The notes below the pieces were generated by a model. That model saw only the letters and a list, made by a program, of their open reading frames with translations. It was not told the DNA's origin and did no database searches. A stretch of DNA of 17,155 bases, from assembly GCA_035253685.1 (NCBI GenBank), contig DATFBR010000038.1:1-17155 (forward strand). The letters are read 5' to 3'. The position numbers were made by a program, and so were the translations under genes. The first letter of the stretch is position 1; every line of letters starts with the position of its first letter. Positions 1 to 9,444 of the stretch are shown here, piece after piece. The stretch is from DASRTE01 sp035253685 (GTDB lineage Bacteria > Actinomycetota > Actinomycetes > Jiangellales > Jiangellaceae).

Positions 1-79
1 CCGGTCGTAGGGGAAGGTGCACTCGGCGGCGAGGGCGGCGGCCGTATGCGGAGCGTTGCGCAGCGGGTTGTCGTCGACC
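1..79. repeat. Direct repeat, copy 1: duplicate of gcvP 3' coding segment
   Basis: Bases 1-79 match 512-590 at 78 of 79 positions. The only difference is G at 19 against C at 530. The match stops sharply at base 80 (A, against G at 591). It begins at the window edge, so its true length to the left is unknown. Confidence 0.95.
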
Positions 80-273
80 AGCTGGTACGACCCCCCGAGC
101 CGGCTCCACGCCACCAGGTCGGCGTTCGGCGCAATCGCGGCCGTCGGATCGACCTGCAGCAAGGTCAGGTGGTCGACGAGGCCGACCAAACCCGTCGGCC
201 TTTCCGCGTCGAGCAGCTGGGCCCGCACCGCGAGCTGCCGCACCTCGTCCCGGCCGAGCCGCCGTACGCCCAT
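1..273 (-). pseudogene. Winged-helix AlkZ/YcaQ-like DNA glycosylase 5' end, running in frame into a gcvP 3'-end copy (partial)
   Basis: An open frame starts at ATG 273, twelve bases after an in-frame TAG, and leaves the window at base 1 after 91 codons. Residues 1 to about 65 read like the N-terminus of the winged-helix DNA-binding family PF06224 (HTH_42), which includes AlkZ/YcaQ interstrand-crosslink glycosylases; the segments VRAQLLDAERPTGLV, LTLLQVDPTAAIAP and ADLVAWSRLG are typical. From about residue 66 the frame changes into the GcvP C-terminus (VDDNPLRNAPHTAAALAAE...), identical to the neighbouring GcvP except Trp to Cys. The usual glycosylase continuation is absent. The gene lies 82 bp downstream of gcvP on the same strand and has no strong Shine-Dalgarno. 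It is either a gene broken by a partial gcvP duplication or an assembly join at a contig end. The family call comes from memory of the motif, not a search. Confidence 0.6.
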
Positions 274-355
274 CCGGCGAGGCTAGTGGGCGGTACCGAC
301 CGCAGGTGAAGCTCCGCGGATCCTCCCAAGTCTGGGTTCACACGAGAGCCGTCCG

Positions 356-3241
<2,886 letters not shown>

Positions 3242-3265
3242 TCAGGGCTCCTCGACGGCGCGCGA

Positions 3266-3285
3266 CGACAGCTCCCCCTCTGTCG
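3266..3285 (-). promoter_or_regulatory. Hairpin in the gcvP leader, possible riboswitch expression platform
   Basis: Arms CGACAG (3266-3271) and CTGTCG (3280-3285) form a 6-bp stem with an 8-nt loop between the aptamer and the gcvP ribosome binding site (3248-3253). On the RNA strand the loop reads AGGGGGAG. It could act in switching, or be a remnant of a second (ghost) aptamer; the sequence does not decide. Confidence 0.4.
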
Positions 3286-3299
3286 CGAGACCGGCGACG

Positions 3300-3404
3300 G
3301 TGCTCCAGAGTGGCCTCGCCCGGACGGTCCGCGCTGCCTGAGAGGTTCCGGGGAGGTTGCCCCTTCGGCGCTCCACGCCGGCTGCGTGAAGTCTCTCCCG
3401 GCCG
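3300..3404 (-). promoter_or_regulatory. Glycine riboswitch aptamer (gcvT motif) upstream of gcvP
   Basis: Read on the minus strand, the segment shows the conserved landmarks in order: GGGAGAG (3393-3399) opening the P1 stem, GGAGCGCCGAAGGGGCAA, then GGAACCTCTCAGGCA, and the closing CTCTGGAG (3303-3310) that pairs with the opening strand. These are hallmarks of the glycine-binding gcvT RNA. Only one aptamer is visible. About 60 nt separate it from the gcvP start. The family is known to raise glycine-cleavage expression when glycine is abundant; an on-switch here is inferred from that. Confidence 0.93.
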
Positions 3405-3423
3405 GGTTCGACGGCTCGTCGCC

Positions 3424-3429
3424 AGCCTA
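3424..3429 (-). promoter_or_regulatory. Candidate -10 box for the gcvP riboswitch transcript
   Basis: The minus strand reads TAGGCT, fitting the actinobacterial TAnnnT consensus. Its expected start site, near 3417, lies a few bases before the aptamer begins. No convincing -35 is seen 16-18 nt upstream. Confidence 0.45.
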
Positions 3430-3452
3430 CCCGGCCGGAGCGGCGCGGTGCT

Positions 3453-4061
3453 TCAGCTGCCCGCGACCCGGGCACGTCGCCGCAGGGCCAGTTCGTCGCC
3501 CGGGTGCTCGCCGGGCTCCTCGCCGGGCCGCTCCCCCGGCATCTCGATCAGGGTGGCCTCGACCTCGCGCCACACCCGGCCGACGGCGATTCCGAAGACT
3601 CCCTGCCCGCCCTGGACGAGGTCGACCACCTCGTCGGCGGAGGTGCACTCGTAGACGCTGGCTCCGTCGCTCATCAAAGTGATGCCGGCGAGATCCTCGA
3701 CGCCGCGGTCACGCAGATGCCGGACCGCCTGGCGGATCTGCTGCAGTGATACGCCGGTGTCGAGCAGCCGTTTGACGATCTTGAGTACGAGTATGTCGCG
3801 GAAGGAGTAGAGCCGCTGGGTGCCCGAGCCCGATGCGGGCCGCACGGTCGGCTCGACCAGACCGGTGCGCGCCCAGTAGTCGAGCTGGCGGTATGTGATA
3901 CCGGCGGCGGCACACGCCGTCGGGCCGCGATAGCCGACGTCGTCCGGGATCGGGCCGACCATTCCCTCGAAGAGCAGGCCCTGCCGGCCGGCCTCGGCGA
4001 CGGCATCCACCGAGGGTGGCGCGTCGACCGGACCCGTTCCGCCCGTGGTGTCTCCGCTCAC
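3453..4061 (-). CDS. MerR-family transcriptional regulator, ResR/McdR (Rv1830)-like
   Basis: This 202-residue protein has a MerR-type winged helix at about residues 43-110: GYRGPTACAAAGITYRQLDYW, then the LVEPTVRPASGSGTQRLYSFRDI wing and the ILVLKIVKRLLDTGVSLQQIR helix. Its position between the DUF151 gene and gcvP matches M. tuberculosis Rv1830 (resR/mcdR), a regulator reported to affect growth and division. I chose GTG 4061 because CGGAGG precedes it at good spacing and a strong promoter (4093-4121) lies just upstream. A longer frame opens at TTG 4157, but that codon lies upstream of the promoter. The C-terminus has a short charged repeat (PGERPGEEPGEHPGDE) of no known role. No effector-binding domain is evident, as in the homolog. 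Confidence 0.88.
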   Translation of the reverse strand: MSGDTTGGTGPVDAPPSVDAVAEAGRQGLLFEGMVGPIPDDVGYRGPTACAAAGITYRQLDYWARTGLVEPTVRPASGSGTQRLYSFRDILVLKIVKRLLDTGVSLQQIRQAVRHLRDRGVEDLAGITLMSDGASVYECTSADEVVDLVQGGQGVFGIAVGRVWREVEATLIEMPGERPGEEPGEHPGDELALRRRARVAGS

Positions 4062-4092
4062 GCCGGCCTCCGTCCTCGAACTGACACCCGCG

Positions 4093-4121
4093 ACGCTAGG
4101 CGTGGGCGTCACGGCGGTCAA
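4093..4121 (-). promoter_or_regulatory. Promoter of the resR-like gene
   Basis: The minus strand carries TTGACC (4116-4121), a 17-nt spacer and TAGCGT (4093-4098). The predicted start near 4086 gives a leader of about 25 nt to GTG 4061. The -35 hexamer and spacer length are the same as in the garA promoter. Confidence 0.7.
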
Positions 4122-4214
4122 CGCAACACGCTGGCCGGCTCTCGACCTCGACCTCAACTCGAGGGTTCATTCAAAGGCAAGGGGTCCACGTACCCGGTGG
4201 GTGCGGTGCCGGGC

Positions 4215-4691
4215 TCAGCTGGCGAAGTCCTCCGGCGAGATCTGGTCGAGGAACTCCCGGAACTTCTCCACCTCGTCCTCCTGCTCCTCGTCCGAGCCTT
4301 CGGCGATGACGATGCCGACCTCGTCCAGCAGCGGTTCGGCCGCGAAGATGCGGGTGCCGGTCCGCAGCGCCAGGGCGATCGAGTCCGAGGGCCGCGAACT
4401 GACCCGGATGCCACCGGCGAACACCAGCTCGGCGTAGTAGGTGCTGTCGCGCATCTCGGTGATCCGGACCTGCTCGAGCTTGGCGCCGACGGCTTCCAGC
4501 ACGTCCTTGAACAGGTCGTGCGTCATGGGTCGCTCAGGGGTGATTCCCTGCTGGGCGAAGGCGATGGCGGTAGCCTCCACCGCGCCGATCCAGATCGGGA
4601 GGTAGCGCTCACCATCGACCTCACGCAGCAGGACGATCGGCTGGTTGGAGGGCATCTCCACCCGGACGCCGACCACGTCGAGCTCGCGCAC
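4215..4691 (-). CDS. DUF151 family protein (bifunctional nuclease domain), Rv1829-like
   Basis: This 158-residue protein of PF02577 has the family core: VVGVRVEMPSNQPIVLLRE at the N-terminus, RYLPIWIGAVEATAIAF (about 29-45) and SRPSDSIALALR (99-110), followed by an acidic tail (GSDEEQEDEVEKF). The family includes a plant protein with DNase and RNase activity; its role in actinobacteria is not settled, so 'nuclease' is a domain name rather than a proven activity. The longest frame opens upstream at 4802, but the homologous N-terminus begins at GTG 4691, which is only 7 nt after a good -10 (TAGGGT), suggesting a leaderless message. It sits between the two MerR genes, as in M. tuberculosis and Corynebacterium. 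Confidence 0.9.
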   Translation of the reverse strand: MRELDVVGVRVEMPSNQPIVLLREVDGERYLPIWIGAVEATAIAFAQQGITPERPMTHDLFKDVLEAVGAKLEQVRITEMRDSTYYAELVFAGGIRVSSRPSDSIALALRTGTRIFAAEPLLDEVGIVIAEGSDEEQEDEVEKFREFLDQISPEDFAS

Positions 4692-4694
4692 GCC

Positions 4695-4732
4695 TTCAAC
4701 CCTACGCCAGTGTCCGCATGCGGCGGGTTGAA
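4695..4732 (-). promoter_or_regulatory. Candidate -10 (leaderless) and inverted repeat upstream of DUF151
   Basis: TAGGGT on the minus strand (4699-4704) lies 7 nt before GTG 4691. It overlaps one arm of an 8-bp perfect inverted repeat: TTCAACCC (4695-4702) and GGGTTGAA (4725-4732). The palindrome CGCATGCG (4715-4722) lies between the arms. The layout resembles an operator covering a promoter; which protein binds is unknown. Confidence 0.45.
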
Positions 4733-4755
4733 CGGGTCCGGATGAGCCGGCGGTG

Positions 4756-5457
4756 TCAGCGCGTGCGCACGGAGCGGAGGCGGGCATCGACGAGGGCAGC
4801 ATGCAGGCGCGAGGTCAGCCGGGCGATCTCACGGGCGACCTCCTCCCCGCGGCCGCGCGCCTCGGCGCCGCGCTGGCGCAGTAGCGGCGCCACGACCTGC
4901 TCGACCAGGCCGATCTCGCGTTCGGCCGCGCTGCGGATCGTGCGCAGGTGCCGCGGCTCGAGGCCGTATGTGGCCAGCTCCCCGGCAGTGCGGGCGATCA
5001 GGAGGGCGTCGGCGTCGAAGCCTGCTCCTCGAGCTGCCACCAGTCCGTACGACTCGAGGTCGGTGAGCAGTTCGTCGGAGATGCCGGCGGCCTCGGCCAG
5101 AGAGGACCGCGAGAGCCGCACCTCCCCCGGCTCCTGGGTCGGCCCCGCGACCGCGTACGGAGCTCCCGGGCGGCTGCCCATCGAGGGTTCGGTACCTCCG
5201 TCGAGCTGCTCGAGTTGTTCCTTGATCACCCGCAGGGGCAGGTAATGGTCGCGCTGAACGGTCAGCACGAAGCGCAACCGCGCGATGTCGTCATGACTGA
5301 AACGGCGGTACCCCGACGGCGAACGCTGCGGATCGACCAGCCCTTCGGACTCCAGGAAACGGATCTTGGAAATCGTCACGTCCGGGAAGTCCGGGCGCAG
5401 GTGTGCCAGAACCTCCCCGATGCTGAGGGTCTGGCGCGCCGGCAGCGCCGAGGTCAC
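4756..5457 (-). CDS. ftsR: MerR-family transcriptional regulator FtsR (Rv1828-like)
   Basis: This 233-residue protein has a MerR winged helix at residues 10-75 (LSIGEVLAHLRPDFPDVTISKI, SGYRRFSHDDIARL), the signature of the Rv1828 / C. glutamicum FtsR group, where FtsR activates ftsZ. The C-terminal half (about 125-233) is helical with a possible dimerisation coiled coil. GTG 5457 overlaps the garA stop by four bases (GTGA), so the two are probably translated together. It lies directly downstream of the FHA gene, as in the homologous loci. Its targets in this organism cannot be read from the window. Confidence 0.9.
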   Translation of the reverse strand: MTSALPARQTLSIGEVLAHLRPDFPDVTISKIRFLESEGLVDPQRSPSGYRRFSHDDIARLRFVLTVQRDHYLPLRVIKEQLEQLDGGTEPSMGSRPGAPYAVAGPTQEPGEVRLSRSSLAEAAGISDELLTDLESYGLVAARGAGFDADALLIARTAGELATYGLEPRHLRTIRSAAEREIGLVEQVVAPLLRQRGAEARGRGEEVAREIARLTSRLHAALVDARLRSVRTR

Positions 5458-5996
5458 CTCGGTCCGCCGCCGAACCCGTGCTGACTGGAGTAGTAGACCA
5501 GGCGGTACTTGCCGACCTGGACCTCGTCGCCGTTGGACAGGAGCACGTGGTCGATGCGGTCCCGGTTGACGTAGGTCCCGTTGAGGCTCCCGACGTCGGA
5601 GACCCGGAAGCCCTCGTCGCTGCGATGGAACTCCGCGTGCCGTCGCGACACGGTGACGTCGTCGAGGAAGATGTCGGAGTCGGGATGCCGCCCGGCGGTC
5701 ACCGAGTCGGTGTCGAGGAGAAACCGGCTGCCCGCGTTGGGGCCGCGGAGCACGACGAGAAGCGCGCTACCTGCGGGCAAGGCATCCACGGCAGCCTGGT
5801 CGGCCGGACCGAGGTCGCCCACGTCCTCTCGCAGGCCTTCGTCGCGCTCGACTTCCTCACGGGCGATGGCGAGTGTGCTGGTCGAGTCCGTGCCCGTTCC
5901 GGGTTCGGCGACAGCGGTGGGGAGCCGGGCTCCGCAACGGGAGCAGAAATTGGCGTCGTCAGGGTTTTCATGACCGCACTGGGTGCAGAACGGCAT
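5454..5996 (-). CDS. garA: GarA/OdhI-type FHA regulator with N-terminal zinc ribbon
   Basis: GarA/OdhI proteins bind and inhibit 2-oxoglutarate dehydrogenase and control glutamate metabolism until Ser/Thr kinases phosphorylate their N-terminus. The FHA domain covers about residues 85-168, with the phosphothreonine-site residues R103, S117 and N139 in GRHPDSDIFLDD, VSRRHAEF and GSLNGTYVN. Unlike the mycobacterial protein, the N-terminus is a zinc ribbon (C4-x2-C7 and C18-x2-C21). The usual ETTSVF phospho-motif is replaced by a Thr/Ser-rich DSTSTLAI stretch (37-44). A promoter lies about 100 nt upstream, and the stop overlaps the ftsR start. The FHA assignment is firm; conserved metabolic function is inferred from position and domain similarity. 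Confidence 0.92.
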   Translation of the reverse strand: MPFCTQCGHENPDDANFCSRCGARLPTAVAEPGTGTDSTSTLAIAREEVERDEGLREDVGDLGPADQAAVDALPAGSALLVVLRGPNAGSRFLLDTDSVTAGRHPDSDIFLDDVTVSRRHAEFHRSDEGFRVSDVGSLNGTYVNRDRIDHVLLSNGDEVQVGKYRLVYYSSQHGFGGGPR

Positions 5997-6099
5997 TCGC
6001 TCTACCGGCCTTCCGCCACGGAGCCCGCGGCTGGACGACGGTGACGGTTCGGCGGGTCGGTGGACTCTCGATCGTCACCTGAGGGTTGACGTTCCTGGC

Positions 6100-6128
6100 A
6101 ACCTAGGCCGCATGCGCCGGAGGGTCAA
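6100..6128 (-). promoter_or_regulatory. Promoter of garA-ftsR
   Basis: The minus strand has TTGACC (6123-6128), a 17-nt spacer and TAGGTT (6100-6105). The start site would fall near 6093, giving a leader of about 97 nt. A 7-bp inverted repeat, GGTTGAC (6084-6090) and GTCAACC (6124-6130), spans the promoter and includes the -35, so a regulator could act here. Confidence 0.65.
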
Positions 6129-6143
6129 CCTGACATCGAGACA

Positions 6144-6530
6144 TCAGGTCTCGACCTGCGCTCGGTACTCGTCCGCGTCGAGCAGGCCGTCCAGATCGGC
6201 CGGGTCGGCAGGGTCGATCTCGATCATCCAGCCGGCGCCGTACGGGTCGGCGTTGACCTGCTCCGGCGCAGCGTCCAACTCCTCGTTGCGCGCGACGACG
6301 CGTCCGGCCAGCGGGGCGTAGAGATCGCTGACACTCTTCGTCGACTCGAGCTCGCCACAGGGCTCGCCGGCCGCGAGCTCGTCGCCGACGTCGGGGAGCT
6401 GGACGTAGACGATGTCACCGAGCTGCTCCTGGGCGTAATGGGTGATGCCCACCCGGACGCTTCCTTCGCCATCGCCGGTGCTGCGCACCCATTCGTGCTC
6501 GGCGGTGTACCTGAGGTCGTCGGGGTACAC
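6144..6530 (-). CDS. gcvH: Glycine cleavage system H protein
   Basis: This 128-residue lipoyl carrier shuttles the aminomethyl intermediate between the P and T proteins. The lipoylated lysine is K65 in ELESTKSVSD, and the N-terminal YTAEHEWVR and ITHYAQEQLGDIVYVQLP are family signatures. GTG 6530 is preceded by GAGGAGG at ideal spacing. It lies 17 bp after the second DUF881 gene and so is probably the last gene of the pgsA operon, separately regulated from its partner gcvP, which is under a riboswitch. Confidence 0.97.
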   Translation of the reverse strand: MYPDDLRYTAEHEWVRSTGDGEGSVRVGITHYAQEQLGDIVYVQLPDVGDELAAGEPCGELESTKSVSDLYAPLAGRVVARNEELDAAPEQVNADPYGAGWMIEIDPADPADLDGLLDADEYRAQVET

Positions 6531-6547
6531 GGTCGCCTCCTCGGCGG

Positions 6548-7369
6548 TCAGTCGGCGTCGTCGTCGGCCGGGACAGCGTACTCAGCCGGCGTGCTCTCGT
6601 GCACAGCGTCAACGGTGACCTCGTCGTGCTGATCCACCGTCGCGCGTCCGCCGCCGTCGTTGACCGTGTCGACCAGGCCCTGCGGGAAGTTCATCGCCTC
6701 GGTCAGCGCCTGTGGCTCGCCGATGACGGTGAAGCGGTAGGGAGCCTCCAGCTTGACGCCGTCGATCTCGACGCCCGACCCGTCGTCGACAACGTACGTG
6801 CTCGCGACGACTCGCACCTGCTGGTCGTCGGCACCGGCGATCTCGATCGCTTCGGCGCCCGCACTGCGGAGTTCCTGGATGGCCGAGAACAGCGCCCGCG
6901 CGGGCAGCGACTCGGAACCGTCGTTGACGGTGACGACGATCCCGGGGCCGGTGGCAGCGGCCGTACCGGCCAGCACGGCCAGCTGCCGCGCCAAGGTGGC
7001 GGTCTGCTCGAGGGAGGCCTGTTCGCTGTCGGCGCCCGACACGAGCTCGCGCCGGTCCGCCTCGAGGTCGGCGATCTGCCGTTCGAGCTGGTCGCCGCGC
7101 ACGGTCAGACCGTCCAGGATCTGGATCAGGTCGGCTCGGCGGGCCCGGCTGAGCAGGTCTTCGTCGTCGCCCCGCACCTGGAGCACCGCCGTGAATCCAA
7201 GCAGGCCGACCAGCACGGCGACGGCGACTTGACCCAGGTCCGGACGCGCCCGCGCCGCGCGCACCAACCGGTCCAGTCCGGACGGCGTTCGCGGGACGAA
7301 CCGCTTCGGAGGTCGCACCTCCTGCGCAGGGCGCACCTCCTGCGGACCCGGATTCGTCTGGTCAGGCAC
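6548..7369 (-). CDS. DUF881 membrane-anchored protein (Rv1825-like)
   Basis: This 273-residue protein has a short basic cytoplasmic N-terminus (PPKRFVPRTPSGLDRLVRAARAR), one membrane segment (about 50-70, VAVAVLVGLLGFTAVLQVR), a coiled coil (about 75-110) and a DUF881 (PF05949) domain containing GPGIVVTVNDG and FSAIQELRSAGAEAIEI. GTG 7369 lies inside the end of sbp (8-nt overlap), and the upstream part of the longer frame is an sbp shadow. The tail is acidic (PADDDAD). Two DUF881 genes flanking sbp is the conserved arrangement of Rv1823-Rv1825; the biochemical role is unknown, with a cell-envelope or division link likely from context. Confidence 0.88.
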   Translation of the reverse strand: MPDQTNPGPQEVRPAQEVRPPKRFVPRTPSGLDRLVRAARARPDLGQVAVAVLVGLLGFTAVLQVRGDDEDLLSRARRADLIQILDGLTVRGDQLERQIADLEADRRELVSGADSEQASLEQTATLARQLAVLAGTAAATGPGIVVTVNDGSESLPARALFSAIQELRSAGAEAIEIAGADDQQVRVVASTYVVDDGSGVEIDGVKLEAPYRFTVIGEPQALTEAMNFPQGLVDTVNDGGGRATVDQHDEVTVDAVHESTPAEYAVPADDDAD

Positions 7370-7694
7370 GGAACAGGTGCCGTCGGATCGTGGCGACGTT
7401 GGTGAAGATGCGGATGCCGAGGACGACGACGACCGCCGTCGACAGCTGCGCACCCACGCCGAGCTGGTCGCCGAGGAACACGATGAATGCCGCGATGAGC
7501 ACGTTCGCCACAAACGAGACGACGAACACCTTGTCGCTGAACACGCCGTCCATGACCGCACGCAACCCGCCGAACACCGCGTCGAGTGCGGCCACGACGG
7601 CGATCGGCAGGTACGGCTGCAATGCCAACGGCACGTCGACGTCGAAGTACAGGCCGGCCGCGATGCCGAGCAGCAGTCCGAGCGCCGGTATCAC
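7362..7694 (-). CDS. sbp: Small basic protein Sbp (DUF1290), membrane protein
   Basis: This 110-residue integral membrane protein matches PF06947, with about three membrane helices and the conserved loop DAVFGGLRAVMDGVFSDKVFVVSF. GTG 7694 overlaps the preceding DUF881 stop by four bases (GTGA), with GGAGGAG six bases before it. The longer frame to 7811 is a shadow of DUF881. Family members sit beside division or DUF881 genes in many Gram-positive bacteria; no function is proven. Confidence 0.9.
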   Translation of the reverse strand: MIPALGLLLGIAAGLYFDVDVPLALQPYLPIAVVAALDAVFGGLRAVMDGVFSDKVFVVSFVANVLIAAFIVFLGDQLGVGAQLSTAVVVVLGIRIFTNVATIRRHLFRA

Positions 7695-8569
7695 GTGATC
7701 TCCTCCGGCTCGGCCAGGCGTAGCACGGCCCTGGCCGCGGGCAGTGTCAACGAGTCGACGTTGCGGATGTCGAACTGGATGCCGGCGGTCGCGGACGCAT
7801 CGAGCAGCCACTGGCCACCGGAGCCCTGGAGGAAGCGGCTGCCGAGGGTCCGTGAGTCACCCACCGCCCGCACTTCGTACGGCGGCTCGAGCGGGCGGAA
7901 GTTGACCAGAATCACGTCGTTGGCCGACCGGATTGCGGTCATGCCGGTCACTCGCTGGCCGTCGATGCTCACTGCTTCCGCTCCGGCGGCCCAGAGGCCG
8001 TTGACGACCTGTTGGAGATCGATGTCCAGCACGCTGCTCACCGCGTCCGAACCGTCGCCCGTCGTGCCGTTCTCGGCGTCATCCACCTCGACGACGACAC
8101 CGGGGCCCTGCACGGCTCCCGTACCGGCGGCAATCCGCATGGCCGCCATCGACTCGCGGAGCTCGGTGTTTACCGCGGCGTTGTCCAGTTGCCTGGTCTC
8201 CACCTCGAGGATGTTTCGCTCAAGTTCGGCGACCGTGCGTTCCAGGGCGTCGGCATGGTCCGTGGCGTGCCCGATCCGCTCGACCAGCGACTCCCGCTCG
8301 GCCGAGACGATTCCGGCGTCGGCACGCACCTGAAGAGCCGCGGTGGCCAGCAGGAGACCGAGCCCCAGCAGGCCCGCCATCAGAGCCAGAGACATCCGGG
8401 GGCGGTCTCGGGGCGACTCCGGCATGCCGGCTGCACCGTTGCGGGCCGCCGCCTCGGCGTATCCCTCGTCGAGGGCGTTGGCGAACAGATCTGTGATCAA
8501 CGACATGGACGCGTCCGGCCGCTCACCCCGCCGGACGCGTCCATCCAGGCGCGTCGTCACGCCCGTCAT
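7691..8569 (-). CDS. DUF881 membrane-anchored protein (Rv1823-like)
   Basis: This 292-residue protein has a cytoplasmic N-terminus, a membrane helix (about 60-82, LALMAGLLGLGLLLATAALQV), a coiled coil (about 88-130, with LERTVAELERNILEVE) and a DUF881 domain with GPGVVVEVDD, LQQVVNGLWAAGAEAVSIDG and RSANDVILVNFRPL. ATG 8569 is the longest plausible start but lacks a clear Shine-Dalgarno. ATG 8506 (MSLITDLFANAL) is an alternative and would put the ACGCGT palindromes of 8505-8585 upstream of the gene. It lies 55 bp after pgsA. Confidence 0.87.
   Translation of the reverse strand: MTGVTTRLDGRVRRGERPDASMSLITDLFANALDEGYAEAAARNGAAGMPESPRDRPRMSLALMAGLLGLGLLLATAALQVRADAGIVSAERESLVERIGHATDHADALERTVAELERNILEVETRQLDNAAVNTELRESMAAMRIAAGTGAVQGPGVVVEVDDAENGTTGDGSDAVSSVLDIDLQQVVNGLWAAGAEAVSIDGQRVTGMTAIRSANDVILVNFRPLEPPYEVRAVGDSRTLGSRFLQGSGGQWLLDASATAGIQFDIRNVDSLTLPAARAVLRLAEPEEIT
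8505..8544. repeat. 14-bp perfect inverted repeat made of two ACGCGT palindromes
   Basis: ATGGACGCGTCCGG (8505-8518) and its exact reverse complement (8531-8544) are 12 nt apart. Each arm contains the 10-bp palindrome GGACGCGTCC (8507-8516 and 8533-8542). A third GACGCGTC lies at 8578-8585. The set overlaps the first codons of the DUF881 gene. Confidence 0.85.
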
Positions 8570-8624
8570 CGTCGCATGACGCGTCGCCGTTGCCGACAGA
8601 GCCGGGCCGAGTATTGCCGGGTCG

Positions 8625-9206
8625 TTACGCGACCCGCGGCAACCGCCGAACCTGCTCGGCGTATATCAGCCCAGCCCACCAGTACAGGCCCACGCCCCAG
8701 ACCGCGAACGCCCACCCGAAAACCCGGGCCAGCAGAGCGAGGGTGCCATCCCCGTCACCGAGGAGCAGCAACGGCAGGGCATAGAGAAGGCAGAACGTCG
8801 CCGCCTTGCCGAGGAAGTGCACCGGCAGCACGGTGAGTCCCCGGCGACGCAGCGCCGGGACCAGGAAGGCGAGGAACACGTCACGGCCGACCAGCAGGAC
8901 GGCGAACCAGAGCGGGATGATCTCGCGCAGTGTGAGTGCCACGATCGTCGAGAAGATGTAGAGCCGGTCGGCCAGCGGGTCGAGGACCTGGCCGACCCGG
9001 CTGATCTGGTGCCAGCGTCGGGCGAGCTTGCCGTCGAGATAGTCGGTGAAGGCCGACACCGCGAGCACCAGGAAGGCCCAGCCGTCCGCCTCTCGCACGA
9101 GCACGAGCCAGAGGAAGAGCGGCACGCCGAGCAGGCGGAGGAACGACAGCACGTTGGGGATGGTGAACACGCGGTCGGTCTGGATCTCGGTTTCCTGGAC
9201 CTCCAT
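8625..9206 (-). CDS. pgsA: CDP-alcohol phosphatidyltransferase, PgsA family (Rv1822-like)
   Basis: This 193-residue integral membrane enzyme transfers a phosphatidyl group from CDP-diacylglycerol to an alcohol. The signature D-x2-DG-x2-AR-x8-G-x3-D-x3-D is complete: D55, D58-G59, A62-R63, G72, D76 and D80. Several membrane helices follow. ATG 9206 is preceded by GGAGGAGGGG. It heads the operon that runs into DUF881, sbp and gcvH. By position it matches PgsA2; the acceptor could be glycerol-3-phosphate (PG synthesis) or phosphatidylglycerol (actinobacterial cardiolipin synthase), which the motif alone does not tell apart. Confidence 0.9.
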   Translation of the reverse strand: MEVQETEIQTDRVFTIPNVLSFLRLLGVPLFLWLVLVREADGWAFLVLAVSAFTDYLDGKLARRWHQISRVGQVLDPLADRLYIFSTIVALTLREIIPLWFAVLLVGRDVFLAFLVPALRRRGLTVLPVHFLGKAATFCLLYALPLLLLGDGDGTLALLARVFGWAFAVWGVGLYWWAGLIYAEQVRRLPRVA

Positions 9207-9254
9207 CCCGGCCCCCCTCCTCCGACCCGCCGCCGTCGGCCGTTACCTGCGCCG

Positions 9255-9260
9255 ACATTA
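9255..9260 (-). promoter_or_regulatory. Candidate -10 box of the pgsA operon
   Basis: TAATGT on the minus strand lies about 50 nt before ATG 9206 and fits TAnnnT. No good -35 is visible at the usual distance. Confidence 0.35.
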
Positions 9261-9444
9261 GCCCAGACCGCAGGCCCGTTCTGCTCGGAGCCGGGCGCCG
9301 TTGGCCGTTGCCACACGTGTCAGGCTCGCCCGGCCGACGACGTGCAGTGCTGCAGCGACGACCCTGACAGCGGGCTCCAGGGCCGCATTGTCCGGGCGAC
9401 ATGGGGCCTTCTGGCTGCCCAGCTTGTTCGCGACCCTGACAACC

